A stretch of DNA of 64,000 nucleotides from Lutibacter flavus (GCF_900188355.1 NZ_FZNX01000001.1:271671-335670), one strand, 5' to 3'. Shown: positions 1-9,276, numbered from the stretch's first letter. The notes: a model not told the origin generated them from the letters alone. Program-made: numbers and translations.

Positions 1-428
1 TTATAAATTTCTCCATCTCTAATTCCAAGGTGGTCATAATGTGCAGATATTACGAGTATCTCTTCAGGTTTTTCAGAACCTTCAATAAATGCCAATACAT
101 TTTCAGAAGGATTCAAATCAGGTTTTAAATGTGCGGTTGGAATTTCTTGAAAGTAATCATCACCGCCAAAAGGTGAAGAAATATTTTGAGAAATATAAAA
201 GTTTTTTAAATATTCTGCAGCTTTCTTTTGCCCAGGCTCTCCAGTTCCTCTTCCTTCAAATTCATCTGAAGCTATTATATATAAATGTGTTTTTAAATCG
301 GAGGCAGTAATTGTATTAGCAAATTGAGTTGCTGTTGCACCTGTAACCTCCTTAACATCTGTAATATGGTTATTGCTTCCACAACCAAAAATTACAAAAG
401 CGAAACCTAAAAGAATTAATTTTTTCAT
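1..428 (-). CDS. M28 family zinc peptidase lipoprotein (partial, C-terminus beyond left edge)
   Basis: Only the first 142 codons are in the window. The N-terminus is a lipoprotein signal: Lys-Lys, a hydrophobic stretch, then a lipobox ending VIFGC with the lipidated Cys at residue 16. Around residues 55-61 the DEFEGRG motif matches the start of M28 aminopeptidase-like domains. Residues 128-134 read SAHYDHLG, the first zinc-ligand motif (HxDH) of that family. The protein is therefore predicted to be an envelope-anchored aminopeptidase or carboxypeptidase. A TAnnTTTG box lies 21 bases upstream of the start. The family is clear; the specificity cannot be judged from this fragment. Confidence 0.88.
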   Translation of the reverse strand, partial: MKKLILLGFAFVIFGCGSNNHITDVKEVTGATATQFANTITASDLKTHLYIIASDEFEGRGTGEPGQKKAAEYLKNFYISQNISSPFGGDDYFQEIPTAHLKPDLNPSENVLAFIEGSEKPEEILVISAHYDHLGIRDGEIY

Positions 429-448
429 GTTTTTAATTAAAAGAATTT

Positions 449-456
449 CAAATATA
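449..456 (-). promoter_or_regulatory. -7 promoter box (TATATTTG) of the M28 peptidase gene
   Basis: On the minus strand the sequence is TATATTTG, an exact match to the Bacteroidetes -7 consensus TAnnTTTG. It lies in the short gap between the end of the FecE-like gene and the peptidase start, giving a predicted leader of about 17 bases. No good -33 TTG was found at the usual distance. Confidence 0.5.
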
Positions 457-465
457 TTAAAATAT

Positions 466-1260
466 TTAAGAGTTGGTTATTGTAAACTGTTTTAAAGATT
501 TATTAAAACTAATTAGTTTGGAATCAAATAGTTGATCTAATTCGTTTTTTTCAATAAGTTCTTCTGTTTTTCCGCTTACAAATTTTGATGGTGACATTAA
601 CCACAATTCATCCGCGAGTTGCAGTGCTAAATTGGCTTCATGTGTTGAAATAATAATGGTTTTATTAAATTCTGAAGCAAGGTTTTTTAATAATGAAAAT
701 GTATTTACAGTATGGTGTAAGTCTAAATGCGCAGTTGGTTCATCTAATACAATAATGGGTGTGTTTTGCGCTAATGCTCTGGCTATTAATACTTTTTGCA
801 ATTGTCCATCGCTCAATTCATAACATTTTGAATCCATTAAATGTTTTGTATTGGTTTTTTCAAAAGCCGATTGGATTATTTCCATATCTTCATTTGTTAA
901 ATAACCAATCCAATTTGTAAATGGCTGACGGCCTAATGCTACAAGTTCAAAAACAGTTAAACTGCTATCTGGTAATCGTTCAGTTAATACCAAACTTAAA
1001 GTTTTAGCTAATTCGTTATTGGTAAGTGTTTCTAATTTTGAGTTATTTATAAAAATTTCACCGTTTAATTCAGGTTGAACCTTTGTTAATGTTCTAAGTA
1101 AAGTAGATTTTCCTATCCCATTTTTACCAAGTAAACAAACCAAATTACCAGCATTTAAATTGATGCTTAAATCGCGGGCAACAGTTAATGTATCTTTTTT
1201 TGAAGTATAACCAATGCTTAAATTTGACGCTTTTATAATGTGTTTAGAAGTCTGTTTCAT
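466..1260 (-). CDS. ABC transporter ATP-binding protein, FecE/BtuD type
   Basis: This 264-residue ATPase would energise uptake of iron-siderophore, heme or cobalamin with the permease encoded just upstream. Walker A is GKNGIGKST (residues 45-53), the signature is the variant LSDGQ near residue 150, and Walker B is IIVLDEPTAHLD near residue 171. The length is normal for the family. Its ATG overlaps the stop of the permease gene by one base, so the two are probably translationally coupled. No substrate-binding protein or TonB receptor lies nearby to reveal the substrate. Confidence 0.92.
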   Translation of the reverse strand: MKQTSKHIIKASNLSIGYTSKKDTLTVARDLSINLNAGNLVCLLGKNGIGKSTLLRTLTKVQPELNGEIFINNSKLETLTNNELAKTLSLVLTERLPDSSLTVFELVALGRQPFTNWIGYLTNEDMEIIQSAFEKTNTKHLMDSKCYELSDGQLQKVLIARALAQNTPIIVLDEPTAHLDLHHTVNTFSLLKNLASEFNKTIIISTHEANLALQLADELWLMSPSKFVSGKTEELIEKNELDQLFDSKLISFNKSLKQFTITNS

Positions 1261-2294
1261 TAATAATAAATCTTACGTTTCCTAACCAATAACCAAATAA
1301 TTATTGGAGCTCCAAATAGTGAAGTTATGGCATTTATTGGCAATGTAAATTCGCTAGTTGGTAATTGTGCAATGCTATCGCAAATTAACATAATTATTGC
1401 ACCACTAATAGCAACTGCGGGTATTAAGGTTTTATGATTTGAGGTATTAAATAATAATTTTGTTAAATGTGGAACAGCCAAACCAATAAAAGCAATGGGC
1501 CCGGAAAAAGCAGTAATTACACCCGTTAATAAACTAGTTGAAATTAAAACAAAATTGCGAGTCCTTTTTACATTTACACCCATACTTTTTGCATAATTTT
1601 CACCTAAAAGCAAACTGTTTAGTGGCTTTATTATAAATATGACGAAAGAGATTCCAATAAGAAAAGTAACTAAAAGTGCAAGAATTTCATTCCAGCTTAA
1701 ATTACCTAAACTACCAAAACTCCAAAACATGTATTGTTGTAATTGGCTTGCACTACTAAAATAAGCTAAAATGCTAATAACAGCTGAAGTTAAACTACCA
1801 AACATTAACCCAATAATTAATATCGACATAGTATTTCTAACTTTTATAGCTGCTAACATTACTGCAGAAAGCACTAAAAATGCTCCTAAACTTGCAGCAA
1901 ACGCCAATCCAAAATTAGTAAATGCATAACTGGTAATATTTGCTCCAAAAAATGAAGCTCCTAAAATTAAAATGGCAACACCTAAACTTGCCCCAGAGCT
2001 AATTCCTAATACAAACGGACCAGCAAGTGGATTTCTAAACAAAGTTTGCATTAATAAACCACTTATTGATAATCCAGAGCCAACAATAATTGCTGTAATT
2101 GCTTTTGGTAGTCTGTAATTTAATACAATAGATTTCCACGATTCTTTTTCAACTTCTCCATTAAAAAGAGATGCAATTATTTGTTTTAGAGGAATATAAA
2201 CAGAGCCTAAACTAATATTTACAAACCATATTAAAACCAACGTAAATAGTAGGATTATAAAAGTATTTCTATAAGATTTGGTTGGATTTATCAA
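1260..2294 (-). CDS. FecCD-family ABC transporter permease (iron-siderophore/heme/B12)
   Basis: This 344-residue polytopic membrane protein has the usual length and roughly ten hydrophobic segments of the FecCD/BtuC family. Recognisable family stretches include [17 protein letters not shown] near residues 88-105 and the [15 protein letters not shown] cytoplasmic coupling region near residue 270. The start appears to be TTG: the four bases TTGA overlap the stop of rdgB, and there is no in-frame ATG for about 80 codons. The downstream ATPase overlaps by one base. The substrate is unknown. Confidence 0.92.
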   Translation of the reverse strand: MINPTKSYRNTFIILLFTLVLIWFVNISLGSVYIPLKQIIASLFNGEVEKESWKSIVLNYRLPKAITAIIVGSGLSISGLLMQTLFRNPLAGPFVLGISSGASLGVAILILGASFFGANITSYAFTNFGLAFAASLGAFLVLSAVMLAAIKVRNTMSILIIGLMFGSLTSAVISILAYFSSASQLQQYMFWSFGSLGNLSWNEILALLVTFLIGISFVIFIIKPLNSLLLGENYAKSMGVNVKRTRNFVLISTSLLTGVITAFSGPIAFIGLAVPHLTKLLFNTSNHKTLIPAVAISGAIIMLICDSIAQLPTSEFTLPINAITSLFGAPIIIWLLVRKRKIYY

Positions 2295-2875
2295 GAATAT
2301 GAATTTAAAAAAGTGATTAATTTACTAATTGCTTTTCCTCTATGGCTTATTTGTCCTTTTTCGCTCATTTCCATTTCTGCGAACGATTTATTAAAGCCAT
2401 TTGGCATAAAAATAGGATCGTATCCAAAACCACTATCACCTTGTTTTTGTTTTAAAATTTCACCTTTGCAAATCCCTTCAAAAATAAATTGTTTCCCTTC
2501 AATATTAAGAGCAACAGCTGTTCTAAACTGTGCATTTCTATTGGTGTTTTCTCCAAGTTCACGTAATAATTTATTCATATTCTTTTCAGAATTGTTTTCT
2601 TCTCCCGCATAACGTGCTGAAAAAACTCCAGGAGCATTATTTAAAGCTTCAACTTCCAAACCAGTATCATCTGCAAAACAGTTTAAACCAAATTTTTCAG
2701 TAATGTAATTTGCTTTTAAAATAGCATTTCCTTCTAAGGTTTCAGCAGTTTCAGGAATGTCTTCAAAACAATTAATTTCAGCTAAACTAACTATTTCAAA
2801 ATTGGTTAGCATTGCCTGTACTTCTTTTAACTTATTTTTATTATTGGTAGCAAATACCAATTTTAGTTTATTCAT
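2291..2875 (-). CDS. rdgB: XTP/dITP pyrophosphatase (RdgB/HAM1)
   Basis: The enzyme hydrolyses non-canonical purine triphosphates (dITP, XTP) to monophosphates, keeping them out of DNA. The N-terminal nucleotide-binding motif [11 protein letters not shown] is diagnostic. It is followed by [31 protein letters not shown] and the C-terminal SHRGKA, all in the usual order. At 194 residues it is full length. I chose the ATG at 2875 rather than one five codons upstream because the conserved region begins at once after it. The start overlaps the rlmH stop by eight bases. Confidence 0.95.
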   Translation of the reverse strand: MNKLKLVFATNNKNKLKEVQAMLTNFEIVSLAEINCFEDIPETAETLEGNAILKANYITEKFGLNCFADDTGLEVEALNNAPGVFSARYAGEENNSEKNMNKLLRELGENTNRNAQFRTAVALNIEGKQFIFEGICKGEILKQKQGDSGFGYDPIFMPNGFNKSFAEMEMSEKGQISHRGKAISKLITFLNSYS

Positions 2876-3341
2876 GATGATATGGTTCATTTTTTAAGAT
2901 AGTAAATGCTCTATATACTTGTTCCACAACAAATAATCGAATCATTTGATGAGAAAACGTCATTTTTGAAAATGAAATTTTTCCTTTTGATTTTTTATAA
3001 ACTTCATCAGAAAAACCATATGGTCCACCAATTACAAAAATCAATTGTTTAATTCCCGAATTCATCTTCTTTTGAAGATATTTTGAAAATTCAATAGATT
3101 TAAATTCTTTACCGTTTTCATCTAATAAAATTAGCTCATCCGTTGGTGCTAATTTTTTAAGGATTAATTCACCTTCTTTATCTTTTTGTTGCTGTTCACT
3201 TAAATTCTTAACATTTTTAATGTCGGGAATCACTTCTAACTGAAAATTAATATAATGTTTCAACCTATTTTGATAAACTTCAATTAAGGTTTGTAAATTT
3301 TTGTCATCTGTTTTACCAATGGCAAGTAGTTTAATTTTCAT
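2868..3341 (-). CDS. rlmH: 23S rRNA (pseudouridine1915-N3)-methyltransferase RlmH
   Basis: This SPOUT-fold methyltransferase modifies helix 69 of 23S rRNA in assembled ribosomes. The product has 157 residues, the family length, starting [11 protein letters not shown]. The cofactor-binding knot is visible as [13 protein letters not shown] and the C-terminal dimer/SAM region as [17 protein letters not shown] longer reading frame extends upstream, but the ATG at 3341 matches the conserved N-terminus. A TAnnTTTG box ends only four bases before this ATG, so the mRNA is probably leaderless. It heads an overlapping operon with rdgB and the FecCD/FecE genes. Confidence 0.96.
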   Translation of the reverse strand: MKIKLLAIGKTDDKNLQTLIEVYQNRLKHYINFQLEVIPDIKNVKNLSEQQQKDKEGELILKKLAPTDELILLDENGKEFKSIEFSKYLQKKMNSGIKQLIFVIGGPYGFSDEVYKKSKGKISFSKMTFSHQMIRLFVVEQVYRAFTILKNEPYHHE

Positions 3342-3345
3342 TCTG

Positions 3346-3353
3346 CAAATATA
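3346..3353 (-). promoter_or_regulatory. -7 promoter box (TATATTTG) of rlmH, very close to the ATG
   Basis: The minus strand reads TATATTTG, then CAGA, then the rlmH ATG. If the final G sits about four bases before the transcription start, as in the Bacteroidetes consensus, the leader is zero to one base. See the finding on leaderless promoters. Confidence 0.55.
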
Positions 3354-3391
3354 AAAAGAATTAAAGATGAATTTTTTGAAAATAAAAAAGT

Positions 3392-3399
3392 TATTTTTG
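3392..3399 (+). promoter_or_regulatory. -7 promoter box (TATTTTTG) of nadC
   Basis: Exact TAnnTTTG match 20 bases upstream of the nadC ATG. It is divergent from the rlmH promoter across a 78-bp intergenic region. A TTG at 3376-3378 is a possible but rather close -33 element. Confidence 0.45.
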
Positions 3400-3419
3400 T
3401 TTGAAAATACGAGTAAAAT

Positions 3420-4277
3420 ATGATTAGTAAAGAACAATTTGAAAAAGAACTTGATATAATAATTTCAAACGCAATTAGAGAAGATGTAGGTGATGGAGAC
3501 CATAGTTCACTGGCGTGTATTCCAAAAAATGCTCAGGGAAAAGCAAAATTACTTGTAAAAGAGGATGGAATTATTGCCGGAGTAGAAATGGCGAAGAAGG
3601 TTTTTGCTTATGTAGATGCGGATTTAGGAGTGGAAACATTAATAAATGATGGTGAATTAGTTAAATATGGAGATATCGTATTTTATGTGACTGGGAAATC
3701 TCAATCAATTTTAAAAGCCGAGCGTTTAGTGCTTAATATAATGCAACGTATGAGCGCCATTGCAACTAAAACTAACCAATTTGCAAGGTTGTTAGAAGGT
3801 ACAGAAACAAAGGTTTTGGATACTAGAAAAACAACTCCAGGAATTAGAGCTATTGAAAAATGGGCGGTTGTAATTGGAGGTGGAGAAAACCATAGATTTG
3901 CTTTGTATGATATGATAATGTTAAAAGACAATCATATTGATTTTTGTGGTGGTGTTGCCAAAGCGATTAACAAAACAAAAGATTATTTAAAAGCGAATAA
4001 TTTAGATTTAAAAATTATTGTTGAAGCTAGAAGTATTGAAGAAATAGATGAAATATTGGCCTGCGGTGGTGTTCATAGAATTTTAATTGACAATTTTAAT
4101 TATGATGAAACTCGCAAAGCTGTAAAAATAATTGGAGATCAGTGTCAAACCGAATCTTCTGGTGGAATTAATTTGGAAACTGCAAGAAAATATGCTGAAT
4201 GTGGTGTTAATTATATTTCATCTGGTGCATTAACACACTCTGTTTATAATATGGATTTAAGCTTAAAGGCCATTTAA
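3420..4277 (+). CDS. nadC: Nicotinate-nucleotide pyrophosphorylase (quinolinate phosphoribosyltransferase)
   Basis: The enzyme converts quinolinate and PRPP to nicotinate mononucleotide, CO2 and PPi in de novo NAD synthesis. The 285-residue length is normal. Family motifs are AERLVLNIMQRMSAIAT, VLDTRKTTPGIR (PRPP/quinolinate binding, near residue 140), MIMLKDNHID, and the C-terminal barrel motif SSGGINLETARKYA followed by YISSGALTHSV. The stop overlaps the ATG of the BrkB-family gene by one base (TAATG). nadA and nadB are not in the window. Confidence 0.96.
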   Translation: MISKEQFEKELDIIISNAIREDVGDGDHSSLACIPKNAQGKAKLLVKEDGIIAGVEMAKKVFAYVDADLGVETLINDGELVKYGDIVFYVTGKSQSILKAERLVLNIMQRMSAIATKTNQFARLLEGTETKVLDTRKTTPGIRAIEKWAVVIGGGENHRFALYDMIMLKDNHIDFCGGVAKAINKTKDYLKANNLDLKIIVEARSIEEIDEILACGGVHRILIDNFNYDETRKAVKIIGDQCQTESSGGINLETARKYAECGVNYISSGALTHSVYNMDLSLKAI

Positions 4278-5212
4278 TGTCTAAAGAAGTAGAAGACAAA
4301 TTACTTAAAGTACCAATACTAAATTGGTTTGTAAAACTTGGAAAAAAGATAAAAATTCCTGGTTTACTGGGTATGTCACTCTACGATATTATTAAAATGT
4401 ATTTTATTGGAATTGTAAAAGGTGCTTTAACATCAAGAGCGGGTGGTATCGCTTTTAGTTTTTTTATGGCGCTATTTCCTTTTATTTTATTCATTTTAAC
4501 CTTAATTCCATATGTTCCTATTGAAGGATTTCAAGAAGATTTTTTGGTAATGATAGAACAAATGTTACCTCCAAATACAGCCGAATCTGTTTCTGAAGTA
4601 ATAAATGATATTGCAAATAACCGTTATGGAGGATTGCTTTCATTTGGGTTTATTGCCTCAGTTTTTTTAATGACAAATGGAGTAAATGCCATTTTAGGCG
4701 GATTTGAATATTCTTACCACGTAACCGAAATGCGCAATATTTTACGTCAGTATTTTATTTCAATGGGAATGTCAATTTTACTTTCATTAATTTTAGTTGT
4801 AACTGTCGCAATAACTTTATATTTTGAAATTGGAATAAACGATTTAAAAGCAAAAGGTTGGCTGGAAGATGACGTTTTTTGGATAAAACAAGGACAATTT
4901 TTATTTTTTGTATTATTAATATTTGTTTCTGTTTCATTATTATATAAATATGGAACTAAAACAGTAAAACACTATTCTTTTTTTACGCCAGGGTCTATCC
5001 TAACAACAATTTTAACTATTGTAATGTTTAGGTTGTTTTCAATATATGTTTTAAAATTTGCAACGTATAATGAGCTTTATGGCTCTATTGGAACCCTATT
5101 AGTAATAATGCTTTTCGTTTGGATAAATTCTATAATTTTATTGTTAGGTTTTGAACTGAATGCAAGTATTAATAGTCTTAGAAGAATTCATTCCATAGAA
5201 AAAGATTTATAA
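4277..5212 (+). CDS. YihY/BrkB family inner-membrane protein
   Basis: This 311-residue membrane protein has about six hydrophobic segments and the family stretch TSRAGGIAFSFFMALFPF near residues 53-70. Near the C-terminus come YGSIGTLLVIMLFVWINSII and a basic tail. YihY/BrkB proteins were once thought to be RNase BN, but that activity belongs to another gene; their real function is uncertain. It is translationally coupled to nadC, which probably reflects operon packing more than shared function. Confidence 0.88.
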   Translation: MSKEVEDKLLKVPILNWFVKLGKKIKIPGLLGMSLYDIIKMYFIGIVKGALTSRAGGIAFSFFMALFPFILFILTLIPYVPIEGFQEDFLVMIEQMLPPNTAESVSEVINDIANNRYGGLLSFGFIASVFLMTNGVNAILGGFEYSYHVTEMRNILRQYFISMGMSILLSLILVVTVAITLYFEIGINDLKAKGWLEDDVFWIKQGQFLFFVLLIFVSVSLLYKYGTKTVKHYSFFTPGSILTTILTIVMFRLFSIYVLKFATYNELYGSIGTLLVIMLFVWINSIILLLGFELNASINSLRRIHSIEKDL

Positions 5213-5297
5213 ATTGAGCTGGCTAAAAAGTTTATCATTTAAAGAAATGACAAATAACCAAAAGCATGTAACCATTAAAAAAGAATAATAGAGACTC

Positions 5298-6032
5298 ATG
5301 AAAATAGTAGCAATGATTCCAGCTCGTTTTGAAGCTAGTAGATTTCCAGGTAAATTAATGAAAGATTTAGCAGGAAAATCGGTTATTTTAAGAACCTATG
5401 AAGCAACAAAAAACGCTGATTTATTTGATGAAGTTTATGTTATAACTGATAGTGATATTATTTTTAATGAAATTTCGTCAAATGGAGGAAAAGTTATAAA
5501 AAGTAAAAAAGAGCACGAATCGGGTAGTGATAGAATTGCTGAAGCAGTTGAAAATTTAAACGTAGATATTGTTGTAAACGTGCAAGGAGATGAGCCTTTT
5601 ACGCAAACTAAACCTTTAAGAAATTTATTAGAGGTTTTTAAAAATGATGTTGATAAGCAAATAGATATTGCTTCATTAATGATTAAAATGGATGATTTAG
5701 AAGAAATAAATAATCCGAATAATGTAAAAGTAGTTACGGATGAACAAAATTTCGCAATGTACTTTTCACGTTCACCAATTCCTTTTCCAAGAGATGCATC
5801 AAAAGCAATTTATTACAAGCACATTGGAATTTATGCGTTTAGAAAAGAAGCCTTAATAAAATTTACTAAATTGCCAATTAATAATTTAGAAGCTGCAGAG
5901 AAATTAGAAAACCTTCGTTTTTTGGCACACGGTTTGAAAGTGAAAATGGTAGAAACAAATCAAATTGCTATTGGAATTGATACGCCAGAAGATTTAGAAA
6001 AAGCCAATGCAGTTTTTAAAAACAAAAACTAA
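5298..6032 (+). CDS. kdsB: 3-deoxy-manno-octulosonate cytidylyltransferase (CMP-Kdo synthetase)
   Basis: The enzyme activates Kdo with CTP for the lipopolysaccharide core. The N-terminal nucleotide-binding motif IPARFEASRFPGKLM, the HESGSDRIAEA motif near residue 74 and VVNVQGDEPF near residue 94 are all characteristic. The 244-residue length fits. The 85-bp upstream gap has no convincing TAnnTTTG box. It contains TGTAACC, the same -35 word as the sigma-1 promoters, but without a CGTC partner. The DUF4126 gene begins directly after the stop codon. Confidence 0.96.
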   Translation: MKIVAMIPARFEASRFPGKLMKDLAGKSVILRTYEATKNADLFDEVYVITDSDIIFNEISSNGGKVIKSKKEHESGSDRIAEAVENLNVDIVVNVQGDEPFTQTKPLRNLLEVFKNDVDKQIDIASLMIKMDDLEEINNPNNVKVVTDEQNFAMYFSRSPIPFPRDASKAIYYKHIGIYAFRKEALIKFTKLPINNLEAAEKLENLRFLAHGLKVKMVETNQIAIGIDTPEDLEKANAVFKNKN

Positions 6033-6611
6033 ATGAATTTAACGCCCGAAATAATAATTAGTATTTTAATAGGAATTGGGTTAGCAGCATCCGTTGGTTT
6101 CAGAATTTTTGTACCGTTATTTGCGCTAAGTTTAGCTTCCCATTTTAATATTATTCCATTAAATGAAAGTTGGCAATGGGTTGGCAGCTCTGTTGCAATT
6201 GTAACTTTAGGTGCTGCAACAATTGTGGAGATTTTAGCATATTTTATCCCATTTTTAGATAATTTATTAGATACAATAGCTGTTCCTTTGGCAGCAATTG
6301 CAGGTACAGCAGTAATGGTTGCCACAGTAAGTGATTTAGATCCGGCAATAACCTGGGCGTTAGCTATTATTGCAGGTGGTGGAACCGCAGCAGCTATAAA
6401 AGGCTCAACAAGTACCACACGTTTGGCATCATCAGCAACAACTGCTGGTATAGCAAACCCTGTAATTTCAACCGTAGAAACTGGAACGTCAATTGTAATG
6501 TCTGTTTTTTCAATTTTTATTCCTGTGCTAGCAATAATATTGGTTGCTTTTATATTTTGGTTGCTATTCAAAGTTTTTAAACTATTTAAACCTTCAAAAT
6601 CAATAAAATGA
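6033..6611 (+). CDS. DUF4126 family membrane protein
   Basis: This 192-residue protein is rich in Ala, Ile, Val and Thr and has about five hydrophobic segments. The N-terminal stretch GIGLAASVGFRIFVPLF near residues 16-32 and the later WALAIIAGGGTAAAIKG fit DUF4126. The function is unknown. The ATG follows the kdsB stop with no gap, and its own stop overlaps the next gene by four bases (ATGA). It is therefore in one transcription unit with kdsB and the following small membrane protein. Confidence 0.85.
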   Translation: MNLTPEIIISILIGIGLAASVGFRIFVPLFALSLASHFNIIPLNESWQWVGSSVAIVTLGAATIVEILAYFIPFLDNLLDTIAVPLAAIAGTAVMVATVSDLDPAITWALAIIAGGGTAAAIKGSTSTTRLASSATTAGIANPVISTVETGTSIVMSVFSIFIPVLAIILVAFIFWLLFKVFKLFKPSKSIK

Positions 6612-7084
6612 ATATTACAAATCAACAACCAAAAGACTTCATAAAATCTATGCAAATTATACATATTGCTTTAATGGCAAGTGTAGTTTTATTTGGTTTA
6701 TATGTAGTATACAACGCAAAAGATGTATTGTATTTTTCTACTGAAGGAGATAAAATGTTTCTTTATTTAGCTATTCTTATCTCATTTTCGGGAAATTTGG
6801 CAAGTAAGTTTTTATATAAAAAAATGATTAAGCAAATACCTGATAAAGCAGATTTAAACGAAAAAGTTGTAAAATTTAGTTCAGCGCATATTTTTAGATT
6901 GGCAATGCTAGAGTTTCCAGCTTTTATGTGCGTCTTTTTTGCAATGCAAACTAACAATAGCTTTTATTTTATATTAGTTGGAATTTTAGTTTTTATGATG
7001 ATTGCAATTTATCCAACTAAAAGTAAGTTTGAAAATGATGTGCCACTAACAAGTAAGGAAAAATCATTTTTAGAAAAGCTTTAA
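6608..7084 (+). CDS. Hypothetical membrane protein, four predicted TM segments
   Basis: I do not recognise a named family. The 158 residues contain hydrophobic segments near 17-38, 48-66, 93-113 and 120-140, with a charged stretch (KKMIKQIPDKADLNEKVVKF) between the second and third and a charged C-terminus. The start codon lies within an ATGA overlap with the DUF4126 gene, which supports real translation. It looks like a small four-helix inner-membrane protein common in Flavobacteriaceae. Confidence 0.8.
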   Translation: MNITNQQPKDFIKSMQIIHIALMASVVLFGLYVVYNAKDVLYFSTEGDKMFLYLAILISFSGNLASKFLYKKMIKQIPDKADLNEKVVKFSSAHIFRLAMLEFPAFMCVFFAMQTNNSFYFILVGILVFMMIAIYPTKSKFENDVPLTSKEKSFLEKL

Positions 7085-7127
7085 TTAGTTTTATAATTTT
7101 CAGATATTTGCAAACTAATTTTAAAAA

Positions 7128-8498
7128 ATGGCACAAAAACCAAGCATACCAAAAGGAACACGTGATTTTTCACCTACAGAAGTAGCTAAAAGAACCTATA
7201 TTTTTTCAACAATAAAGGAAGTTTTTGAGGTATATGGATTTCAACCTATTGAAACACCTTCGTTTGAAAATTCTTCAACTTTAATGGGGAAATATGGGGA
7301 AGAAGGAGATCGCTTGATTTTTAAAATTTTAAATTCTGGAGATTTTTTAAAAAAGGTTGATGAGAGTTTATTAGCATCAAAAAATAGCTTAAAAGTTATT
7401 TCAAGTATTTCCGAAAAAGCCTTACGTTACGACTTAACCGTGCCTTTTGCACGTTATGTTGTGCAACACCAAAACGAAATTGAATTTCCTTTTAAACGTT
7501 ACCAAATGCAACCTGTTTGGCGTGCAGACAGACCACAAAAAGGTCGTTTTAGAGAGTTTTACCAATGTGATGCAGATGTTGTTGGAAGTAAAGGTTTATG
7601 GCAGGAAGTTGAGTTTGTACAATTATACGATGCAGTTTTTAGTAAGTTAAAACTAACTGGTACGACTATTAAACTTAACAATAGAAAAATATTAGCTGGT
7701 ATAGCTGAAATTATTGGGGCAAAAGATAAATTAATTGATTTTACAGTTGCACTTGATAAATTAGATAAAATAGGAGCAGAGGGAGTTACAACAGAAATGT
7801 TGTCAAAAGGGATTTCAGAAGAAGCAATTGAAAAAGTACAACCACTTTTTAATTTTTCTGGTAGTAATCAGGAAAAACTAAACCAATTACAAAATATGTT
7901 AGCTGAATCTGAAGAAGGTTTAAAAGGTGTTGAAGATTTAAGATTTGTAGTAAGTAATATTGAAGAGTTAGGGTTGGAATCTGCTAAATTAAATTTAGAT
8001 GTAACTTTAGCAAGAGGTTTAAATTATTATACAGGAGCTATTTATGAAGTTTCTGCACCAGAAGGAGTTAAAATGGGCTCAATTGGTGGAGGAGGACGAT
8101 ATGACGATTTAACAGGGATTTTCGGACTGCCAGACGTTAGTGGTGTTGGTATCTCATTTGGTTTAGATCGTATTTATTTGGTGTTAGAGGAATTGAATTT
8201 ATTTGATGTTGTAGAGTTACCAAAACCAAAAGTATTGTTTGTTAATTTTGGTAAAAACGAAGCAGCATATTGTATGAAAGCTTTGACTGAATTAAGAAAA
8301 AATAATATAAAATCTGAGTTGTATCCTGATAGTGCGAAAATGAAAAAACAGATGAATTATGCAAATAGAAGAGAAATTCCATTTGTTGTAATTGTGGGTT
8401 CAACAGAGGTAGAAAATAATAATTTCACATTAAAAAATATGCAAACTGGTGATCAGCAAGTATGTAGTTTAAAAGAATTACTTGAAATCACACTTTAA
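7128..8498 (+). CDS. hisS: Histidine-tRNA ligase
   Basis: This class II aminoacyl-tRNA synthetase charges tRNA-His. Motif 1 lies near the start (TRDFSPTE onward). Motif 2 is [15 protein letters not shown] near residue 143. The histidine-A loop is [14 protein letters not shown], and the motif 3 region is [12 protein letters not shown] with [12 protein letters not shown]-terminal anticodon-binding domain follows from about residue 365. The 456-residue length is typical for Bacteroidetes. A near-consensus -7 box (GATATTTG, 7103-7110) precedes the ATG by 17 bases. Confidence 0.97.
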   Translation: MAQKPSIPKGTRDFSPTEVAKRTYIFSTIKEVFEVYGFQPIETPSFENSSTLMGKYGEEGDRLIFKILNSGDFLKKVDESLLASKNSLKVISSISEKALRYDLTVPFARYVVQHQNEIEFPFKRYQMQPVWRADRPQKGRFREFYQCDADVVGSKGLWQEVEFVQLYDAVFSKLKLTGTTIKLNNRKILAGIAEIIGAKDKLIDFTVALDKLDKIGAEGVTTEMLSKGISEEAIEKVQPLFNFSGSNQEKLNQLQNMLAESEEGLKGVEDLRFVVSNIEELGLESAKLNLDVTLARGLNYYTGAIYEVSAPEGVKMGSIGGGGRYDDLTGIFGLPDVSGVGISFGLDRIYLVLEELNLFDVVELPKPKVLFVNFGKNEAAYCMKALTELRKNNIKSELYPDSAKMKKQMNYANRREIPFVVIVGSTEVENNNFTLKNMQTGDQQVCSLKELLEITL

Positions 8499-8515
8499 TT
8501 TAAAAAACTAAGTTG

Positions 8516-8523
8516 TAAATTTG
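8516..8523 (+). promoter_or_regulatory. -7 promoter box (TAAATTTG) of folE
   Basis: Exact TAnnTTTG match in the short hisS-folE gap. It predicts a transcription start near 8527. It supports folE having its own promoter, with either the ATG at 8542 or the preferred one at 8563. Confidence 0.5.
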
Positions 8524-8562
8524 CAGGCTAAAGAATAGAAAATGTTTGAAGGTAAAGACATA

Positions 8563-9228
8563 ATGACTAATAAAATTGATGAAAGAGGAGACGACCATGT
8601 TGGGTCTTCTGCTAAAACACCGTTAAGAGCAGATGCTTTTGATATATCGGACCTAGAAAAAGTAAAACGTATTCAAGAAAGTGTAAAAGATATTTTGGAA
8701 ACATTGGGTATGGATCTTGAAGATGATAGTTTGAAAGGCACTCCTAAAAGAGTTGCAAAAGCTTTTGTTAATGAACTTTTTTCTGGTTTAAACCCAAACA
8801 ATAAACCAAAATTATCAACTTTTGATAATAACTATAAATATGGTGAAATGTTGGTAGAAAAAAATATAACTGTTTATTCTACTTGCGAACATCATTTATT
8901 ACCAATTGTTGGTAGAGCGCATGTAGCTTATATTTCAAGCGGTAGGGTTATTGGATTGTCTAAAATGAACCGTTTAGTAGATTACTTTGCCAAAAGACCA
9001 CAAGTACAAGAGCGTTTAACAATGCAAGTGGTACAAGCGTTACAATTGGCATTAGGTACAGATGATGTAGCTTGTGTAATTGATGCTAAGCATTTATGTG
9101 TAAATTCTCGTGGAGTTCGTGATATTGAAAGTAGTACTGTTACTTCAGAATTTGGTGGAAAATTTAAGGATAAAGAAGTGCGAAGAGAGTTTTTAGATTA
9201 TATAAAAATGGATACTGATTTCGAATAA
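8563..9228 (+). CDS. folE: GTP cyclohydrolase I
   Basis: The enzyme converts GTP to 7,8-dihydroneopterin triphosphate, the first step of folate or pterin synthesis. Zinc-site motifs are visible: STCEHHLLPIVGRAHVAY with the Cys and two His, and the third ligand in CVIDAKHLCVNSRGVRD. The SSTVTSEFGG C-terminus is also typical. An ATG at 8542 would add seven residues. I prefer 8563 because family members usually begin only a few residues before the GDDHVGSS-like segment. An intrinsic terminator follows. Confidence 0.95.
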   Translation: MTNKIDERGDDHVGSSAKTPLRADAFDISDLEKVKRIQESVKDILETLGMDLEDDSLKGTPKRVAKAFVNELFSGLNPNNKPKLSTFDNNYKYGEMLVEKNITVYSTCEHHLLPIVGRAHVAYISSGRVIGLSKMNRLVDYFAKRPQVQERLTMQVVQALQLALGTDDVACVIDAKHLCVNSRGVRDIESSTVTSEFGGKFKDKEVRREFLDYIKMDTDFE

Positions 9229-9250
9229 GATTTTGGAAAATATATATAAA

Positions 9251-9276
9251 AAAAGCACCCAGTTGGGTGCTTTTTT
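9251..9276. terminator. Bidirectional intrinsic terminator between folE and the DUF6249 gene
   Basis: Stem GCACCC / GGGTGC with a four-base AGTT loop, flanked by an A run and a T run. It lies between two convergent genes and can serve both. Confidence 0.85.

Noticed and set aside
5266-5298. TGTAACC upstream of kdsB as a third sigma-1 promoter
   Set aside because: The base run 16 positions later is AGAG, not CGTC, and kdsB is a housekeeping gene; the -35 word alone is not enough.
6029-6664. 211-codon open frame on the minus strand opposite the DUF4126 gene
   Set aside because: It is longer than the sense gene but has a repetitive Ile/Val/Ala/Thr composition typical of the antisense of a membrane protein. 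The plus-strand gene has family motifs and ATGA coupling.
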